Assembly: GCF_003867015.1 (NCBI RefSeq) | Contig: NZ_CP032548.1 | Coordinates: 1,679,001-1,743,000, forward strand | Source: Tenacibaculum singaporense | Lineage (GTDB): Bacteria; Bacteroidota; Bacteroidia; Flavobacteriales; Flavobacteriaceae | Direction: 5' to 3' | Length of the DNA stretch: 64,000 bases | Shown here: piece after piece, positions 61,501 to 64,000 of the stretch | Position numbering within the stretch: position 1 is the first letter of the stretch | Layout of the letters: each line of letters begins with the position of its first letter | Translations under genes and position numbers: made by a program | Notes under the pieces: model-generated | What the model was told of the DNA's origin: nothing | Databases searched by the model: none | Seen by the model: the letters and a program-made list of their open reading frames with translations, nothing else

Positions 61501-64000
61501 CAGTAATTTCACTTGCACCAGGAGTACATAATGTAACTGTTACTGATGTAAACTCTGGTTGTTCAGAAACGAAAGCAATTACTGTTCAAGATCCTGTTGA
61601 ACCTAGTTTTACCTATGTAGCAGAAAATAGTTTATGTTCAGGAGATAATTCAGGAACCATTACTTTAACGGCAGTTGATAATGGTATTTTACCAGTAACT
61701 TATACAATTAGTCCTGTAGCTGGTACATATGATGGTGATAGTACATTTACTAATTTACCTCCAAATACGTATAGTATTACAGGTACAGCAACTAATGGAT
61801 GTACAACAACAGTTACCGATATTGTAATAACTGAATATATCGCAGTAGCTCCATCAACACCAATAGTAACAGAGTTTGCTTGTACAACAGGTAATACAGT
61901 TAATGTTGCTACGGTAGAATTACCAACAGGTACCACTGGTGGTTCAGGAACTTATACACGAGTAGTATTTACTTACGATCCTGCAGATGGAAGTGCTGAT
62001 GAAATTCAAGATTCAAATAACTTCACATTTACGACATCAAATACCGCAGGAGGTACTGTAAATATAGATGTGTATGATGACAAAGGGTGTTTAGGAACAA
62101 CTACTGCAACGATTGCTCCTTTTGATGCACTTTCTAATCCTATTACAACATTAGATACAGCAATTACTTGTAGTGCAGGTGAAGATATTACTGTAACCTA
62201 TACTTCAACTTTAGGTACTGCAGCTAATATTACAATTCAAGGAATCAATGGTAATAGTTATGCGGCTGTAACTCAAAATGGTGTAACTTCTGGAGATTTT
62301 GACAATTTACCAACAGGAGATTATGAAATAACAATAGCACACCCTACAACAGGATGTGAGTTGGTAACATATTATACGGTAGATGAAGAGCCAGAATTTG
62401 ACTTATTAATTACAGATGTAGTAAATGAATCTTGTAGAGAGAATGATGATGCTAGTGTATTAATGAGCTTTAGTACTTCAACACCATATGCAGGACAATA
62501 TGATTATGTTGTTTATGATGCTAGTGACGATTCAATTTATAGAACTGTAAATGGACAAACAGGAGACTCTCCAATTGCTAATTTAGATGCAAATCCAGGT
62601 ACTTCTCGTACATATTATGTCATTGTTACGATGACTGATAGTCCTGATTGTGAGGTAAGAAGTCCTAATTTTACTATTTATCAACCGGAAAACTCATTAT
62701 TAGTTTCTGCTGTAGTTGATCCATTAGTAAGTTGTAATAATGGTTCTGATGCTACGATTACAGGAACAGCAACAGGTGGTTGGGGTAACTATGAGTATCA
62801 ATTAGAATTACAATCTACTCCTAATGTGGCTTATGGAGGCTTTGTTTATAGTAATGATAATATATTTGAAGGAATCCCTCCAGGTGATTATAGGGTACGT
62901 GTAAGAGATGGAAATGGATGTCCACGCTCTACCACAGTAACCGTAGTTAATCCAACACCAGTAACATTCAATGTGACTCATAATGATAATGTATGTGATA
63001 CATCTTTAGGAGGCAGTATTGAAGTAATTGCAGCAGGAGGTACAGGTACGTATACTTATACTTTATCAAATGCAGGAGGAGTTGTTGAAACACAAATTTT
63101 AACAGCAACAACCTATACCTTTACGAATTTACCTGCTGATGATTATACTGTGAATGTAGTTGATTCAAATGGATGTGATGCAGGTACACCAACAGATGTT
63201 ACGATCAATCCAGATGTAAACTTCTCGTTAGTTGAAACGAAGAAGGTAGATTGTTCTGCATCACCAGATGGTATTGTAACAGTTGATTTGGTTAACTGGA
63301 CTTCTGGTAGTAACTATCAATATGATGTAGCGGGTTCTGTAGATGGAGTTTTAGTAACTGGAGGTATTATAAGTAGTGATCCATTCACAATATCAATCCC
63401 TGGTGGAAATACAACACCGCAAACGTATACAGTTACAGTACGTGATACAGATGCAACACCTGTATGTGATGTATCAAAAACTATTGAAATTCAACCAGAA
63501 ATAAGACCTGAGTTTACAGCGGTTGCTTCAGTGAATGATATCTGTTTTGGAAGTACAGATGGTGAAATTACAGTTTCACCTACAGATAATGGAATTTTAC
63601 CATTAACTTATACAATAAGTCCTGACCCTAATGGAGATAGTGGAGTTTCATCAAACTCAAATGTAACATTTACCAACTTATCAGCAGGAACTTATTCTAT
63701 AGTAGGAACAGGTTCTAATGGTTGTGATACAACAATGAGTGTAACAATAGATGAGAACCCAGTGATCGATATCTCAAATGCTATTACAGTAACGCAGTTT
63801 GCTTGTACAACAGGTAATACAGTTAATACTGCAAAAATAGTAGTAGATAAAGGAGCGATTACAGGAGGTACAGGAAACTATGTACGAGTTGTTTTTGAAG
63901 ATGCAACGGGTAATGTATTACAAGATGATAGTAATTTTACTTATATATCAACTGATTTAGCAGGAGGAGATTATACTGTAAAAGTATATGATGAAAACAC
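52584..64000 (+). CDS. sprB: Giant SprB-like gliding adhesin, 5' part (runs off the window)
   Basis: ATG at 52584; the frame stays open to base 64000, more than 3,800 codons, checked at seven points. A signal peptide ends near residue 20 (FFSFSQ). Residues about 30-400 carry the SprB N-terminal pattern (CSRVVYAGLYWAGVYP near 135; GGWTMVVIYENQ). A DUF11-like module follows (MVKSVLDGSGNDIQG, LWYNISFQNVGTDDATNTVI), then a Cys-rich PKD-like section. From about 54930 more than 25 SprB repeats run in tandem, each of about 75-90 residues with an opening Cys-x-G-x-x-G, a GGxxPYxYS core and a closing GTYxVxVxDxxGC. Blocks of several repeats are themselves duplicated. It would be exported by T9SS and moved along the surface in gliding. 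The C-terminal sorting domain lies outside. Confidence 0.92.
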   Translation, partial: MKRIITLLILVLQTFFSFSQEEPETTSKVLNEAKGYAKLKASLSLETQKYGAKLAAGFNQRTINPDGTSGGINIKGDITFIANNVLSRDRGNQYDPEYPYDGSSSNGNLNMQYIDIDSDASTFSSSSDVLSLPTCSRVVYAGLYWAGVYPYETWNYENRSGNPNQIKFRLPGGVYQDITADETVYDQGFSYVYYKDITSDIQGLSAVDPEGHNGTYVAANIRATRGEDPDGLGGSGGWTMVVIYENQTLSSKNIAIFDGYADVDGSNDVELSYSGFTTVPVGNPANPAPVRVSLLAATLEGDRSISGDRFQIEDTSGNYVSQSTPNINPSYNFFNGSISINDQYLTSRIPDSENTLGFDVDLYQLSNTNNSVITNGQTSANVRFTTSGDVYWPFLNALAVEIIEPELQMVKSVLDGSGNDIQGTPVGLGSELWYNISFQNVGTDDATNTVITDRLPKNVDLLETSTGGTVYNGVRFDIDLPAGVTIVGYEAPSATNGFRAQVEFGIPDSMVQENGAEYNIRLHVQVVSDCNELRDVCSNVVQNQAFARFEGVRGGVVVDNEPSYSGFDSCDFGIVGSSNFLVNLDDCDFRRTEVLCGGSIELTAGDGFDTYSWEDENGQFLGNTQSITVSSAGVYTVTKTTTLGCITKPEIVEVISFANVSNPLAPPFADRFNTSCTSNTTELAEIYLCGSTTESRDITLPFAGSNTTVEWFKLNGDGGCGYNFETEDCAPTSTGCSWSSLGTDLTQSFDETGAYKLEVLYDGTCPKTYYFNVFRNSLTPTVVPTDILCGTDGSIVVNGVPDGYEYSLSGNGTTTPFQTSNTFSITNPGDYTVTIRQVGSNGSCNYVTDSVNIQSLDIGLNVLTNIDVCGGASELTVQIENVPGRYSYEIRKDNVYMAGSNGFIDSNDQRYTITESGTYEILVSTEGGCSANETRVITLPEPIALSAITTKNITCENGSSPGIITLTPSEGTSPYEYAVISVNGTPVADVDKVYFTDTTYEVPMGSEGTYVFEVRDDNNCSTTAEATVVVEPALQFTATPTNIACNGDNDGTIQVTLTGGDATGYTLEYSIDGFSTTNNTGVFSGLSVGSYNIDIRASKNTYQCTYQVSATITEPPALSAEVVKERDYNCGAGGKVRFENETGGTGGYEYGIGTVDGSGNVTNIDYYSFDDNGSAEAVFNSLTPGFYRFYIRDENGCVYEIPGDIEILDSPNAPQLVPDITYNCDGTGNVVLGPPSEIKNNYEYSLDGAPTTNINNFPNLAPGPHEILVYYKGQDCSTLVSFVIEQNQAFTGSIVGSTDSECYGSDNGTVTISANNVIGGSFEYSTDGGTTWSMTADNPYRVVGLAAGTYNIFIRETANGQTCPIDLGNVVINQPEELTLSASATQEVTCNTATGTITASATGGIPPYTFSIDGGATWQSSPVFSNVPPRATDYIVMVRDSRSCNECGCTANLFENGGFELPANSATTYQQMNEDLVPGWDSTASDNLIEIWYNGFNGVPAHEGNAFAELNANTVSSLYQEYCTQPGDVINWSVAHRGRSGVDEATVKIGSDLATASVVETMSDGTSAWGVYSGTYTVPVGQSTTVIAFDALSTAGGNNTVGNFIDDVQININRTNCVPVSVPIVEPASVDFTVTPVTCYDGSNGTLTVNVTSGNDDYQFSLDGGATWQTPNAATPTEYIFTGLTDGTYDVTVQDGKGCSDTQQATILPQVTATVTTVSATCNDGQIVITPSGGDGTYQYYIEDTSSAIAPITTTSSPVNVPSGTYNVYVRDKNGGTDYCEFTDTVTVNQIVNPTHTTTVVQPKCNGETGTINVTVANGTANYTVTVTGSGAPITQGPSNGLNYTFSGLAVDTYQIVVTDANGCSSSPTTETITAPSALTGGSATATDLMCSPSGTILGTITFTAPTGGTTDYLYFYKLTSDSNYTQAGSTTVTNLAPGNYDTRVVDANGCILDLNPVTIADLPTEPTLNSTVDYNCDGTGNITITPLDGTYIYSLDGGIPQTGNNVFNNVAVGTHTISVEYGSNCTTDITVNVEPNQEFTAAITGNSKTCIGSNDGTITVETSFPSNTPTSFEYNANGNGWQAAGTNPFTITGLPVGLNTIEVRPNSASPAACTITLQETLVDPTPIVVTAPVTKEITCNPATGATITPDASGGNGPTYTYELLDSSNNSISFTDVPAGTYTVVATDRLGCTGSVGVTVAPIETVTFNAEPQCYDGTNGQIVITVNSGNGDYTFSLNGTTWQTPTPLTSNTYTFSGLSDGNYTVYVQDGRGCTENTPVTINPQLSATATPTNASCNPTGEILVNATGGSGSGYEFSVVTDGSLAGAYASTNPVTGLASGTYDVYVRDDEGCEYVVQDIVVASVTPVEIDVTTNEPTCNGDTGSIDVAILANTGESPYTITISDSGGGYTNTINNFVGSSISFDNLAVETYTITITDALNCQDTKTVTLTDPPAIVMDIEDVLPAGCIEDTSQTGFNFINIDPVTYLPNTLQYSLDNGVTWINFTDTNGQIRGLNSGDVVHPVLQTIDSSGTTLCLVAYGPYEIPYNVTGLIVDPIANPSDCSVGFSVTVEALGGGLTSEFEFAINSPSGWVGPDALNNGTLGDPDRTYTFTGLTPGLTYEFFVRDTKGTADPSDDCIEKNNEDLYIDFTPTVPITSTVNNQACFGTNSGQITFTIDNTSGDLSNDFTWTLYERDATTNVGSAVAGYTNIAQSGFTNITVTGLSPGIYYIVLTNDIGTCDFGSQDVEIIEGTEISGQVTKVRDITCSVDGLVRIENVVGGFPGYTYTFNVTNGTGVLSGNTITVAAGTVTGSPVTVEAFAQDTNGCGPVSLGTVALNLSPSPNIVSAIPASCDTNKTITVNANNGTAPYSYSIDGGTTFTSPTSNTSYTFNGLTPASYDVVVRDANGCTDTATGIIVNPDIDFNLSVTQNATCVPGNDGQVEINVTSGTGGNYNYSFDTGSNGTITSPATSTTVISLAPGVHNVTVTDVNSGCSETKAITVQDPVEPSFTYVAENSLCSGDNSGTITLTAVDNGILPVTYTISPVAGTYDGDSTFTNLPPNTYSITGTATNGCTTTVTDIVITEYIAVAPSTPIVTEFACTTGNTVNVATVELPTGTTGGSGTYTRVVFTYDPADGSADEIQDSNNFTFTTSNTAGGTVNIDVYDDKGCLGTTTATIAPFDALSNPITTLDTAITCSAGEDITVTYTSTLGTAANITIQGINGNSYAAVTQNGVTSGDFDNLPTGDYEITIAHPTTGCELVTYYTVDEEPEFDLLITDVVNESCRENDDASVLMSFSTSTPYAGQYDYVVYDASDDSIYRTVNGQTGDSPIANLDANPGTSRTYYVIVTMTDSPDCEVRSPNFTIYQPENSLLVSAVVDPLVSCNNGSDATITGTATGGWGNYEYQLELQSTPNVAYGGFVYSNDNIFEGIPPGDYRVRVRDGNGCPRSTTVTVVNPTPVTFNVTHNDNVCDTSLGGSIEVIAAGGTGTYTYTLSNAGGVVETQILTATTYTFTNLPADDYTVNVVDSNGCDAGTPTDVTINPDVNFSLVETKKVDCSASPDGIVTVDLVNWTSGSNYQYDVAGSVDGVLVTGGIISSDPFTISIPGGNTTPQTYTVTVRDTDATPVCDVSKTIEIQPEIRPEFTAVASVNDICFGSTDGEITVSPTDNGILPLTYTISPDPNGDSGVSSNSNVTFTNLSAGTYSIVGTGSNGCDTTMSVTIDENPVIDISNAITVTQFACTTGNTVNTAKIVVDKGAITGGTGNYVRVVFEDATGNVLQDDSNFTYISTDLAGGDYTVKVYDEN
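56253..59225 (+). repeat. Higher-order duplicated block within sprB (block I)
   Basis: A chain of four to five repeats starting at the NCDGTGN module (Cys codon 56253) recurs from 58512. Matching Cys codons are 56253/58512, 56751/59001 and 57498/59223. The period is about 2.26 kb in the first part and 1.73 kb in the second; the 525-base difference is the domain inserted only in the first copy. Confidence 0.7.
56931..57431 (+). other. Inserted DUF642/jelly-roll-like domain inside the SprB repeat array
   Basis: About 167 residues between CNECGC and NCVP do not follow the SprB repeat pattern. They read NLFENGGFELP, VPGWDSTASDNLIEIWYNGF, AHEGNAFAELNANTVSSLYQEY, INWSVAHRGRSGVDEATVKIGS and FIDDVQIN, the plan of DUF642/carbohydrate-binding jelly-roll modules. 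Such modules often bind glycans, which would give the adhesin a specific ligand site. The paralogous block at 59001-59225 lacks it. Confidence 0.65.
61635..64000 (+). repeat. Higher-order duplicated block within sprB (block II)
   Basis: Modules CSGDNSG (61635) and FACTTGNTVN (61881) recur as CFGSTDGE (63543) and FACTTGNTVN (63804), a period of about 1.91 kb. The bases 61873-61904 and 63796-63827 are identical over 32 positions, so the duplication or conversion is recent. The preceding modules (61135 and 62995, INPD-linked) share the same spacing. Confidence 0.7.

Noticed and set aside
53740..61936. Several open frames on the minus strand (for example 55337-55648, 58694-58885, 61700-61936)
   Set aside because: They lie opposite the sprB-like gene, have the low-complexity Cys/Val/Ser composition of reverse-strand shadows and no start signals.
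52584..64000. Tandem repeats as a possible CRISPR array
   Set aside because: The periodicity of 220-270 bases is coding, with one continuous frame and protein-level repeat motifs; there are no short identical repeats with unique spacers.

Overview
The window is AT-rich chromosomal DNA of a gliding marine-type flavobacterium (Bacteroidota, Flavobacteriaceae; a Tenacibaculum- or Polaribacter-like genus is an inference). The grounds are type IX secretion (T9SS) sorting domains, SprB/SprF/PorP-type gliding proteins, PF14905-like outer-membrane barrels, many Cys-lipoproteins, short palindromic A/T-flanked terminators, and Bacteroidota promoters of the TTTG-N19-TAnnTTTG type. I found no rRNA, tRNA, CRISPR array, transposase or phage gene.

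Layout. 1-3.3 kb: YdeI/OmdA-like protein (cut by the window edge), secreted M28 peptidase, small membrane protein, and an ECF sigma factor with its membrane partner. 3.4-11.1 kb: DUF885 lipoprotein, a serine-hydrolase-like lipoprotein with degraded motifs coupled to a DJ-1/PfpI protein, a membrane AraC regulator and htpG. 11.2-16.5 kb: a compact amino-sugar locus (sugar 1-kinase, nucleotidyltransferase, Na+/solute symporter, GH109 glycosidase) that together suggests GalNAc release, import, phosphorylation and nucleotide activation. 16.6-22.5 kb: KAS III-like enzyme and two tandem paralogous outer-membrane barrels. 22.6-26.1 kb: CoA-binding protein, then the operon pyrR-pyrB-small protein-stand-alone T9SS sorting domain-rnz. 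26.2-38.3 kb: SulP transporter, the divergent oxyR/dps pair, a second serine hydrolase with intact motifs, TauE/SafE permease, AraC regulator, acs, and a TPR histidine kinase/response regulator pair with a tiny lipoprotein upstream.

38.3-40.0 kb is the longest stretch without large genes. It is not empty: it holds a candidate structured RNA, at least two tiny minus-strand transcription units with their own promoters and terminators, a nested double palindrome and a further terminator. This is the least explained part of the window.

40.0-48.2 kb: a PhoX-like lipoprotein coupled to a MauG-like di-heme peroxidase, a DUF6503 lipoprotein, a 34-residue membrane peptide directly before a second Na+/solute symporter, NAD(P)HX repair enzyme and cmk. 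48.4-64.0 kb: the gliding adhesin locus in the order sprC-like, sprD-like, sprB-like. The sprB-like gene is open for more than 3,800 codons and runs off the window. It carries dozens of SprB-type repeats arranged in higher-order blocks, and one copy of a block has a foreign jelly-roll-like domain inserted.

Several gene starts were moved downstream from an upstream TTG or GTG to the first ATG that gives a proper signal peptide or family N-terminus. All functions are assigned from sequence reading alone; no database search was run.
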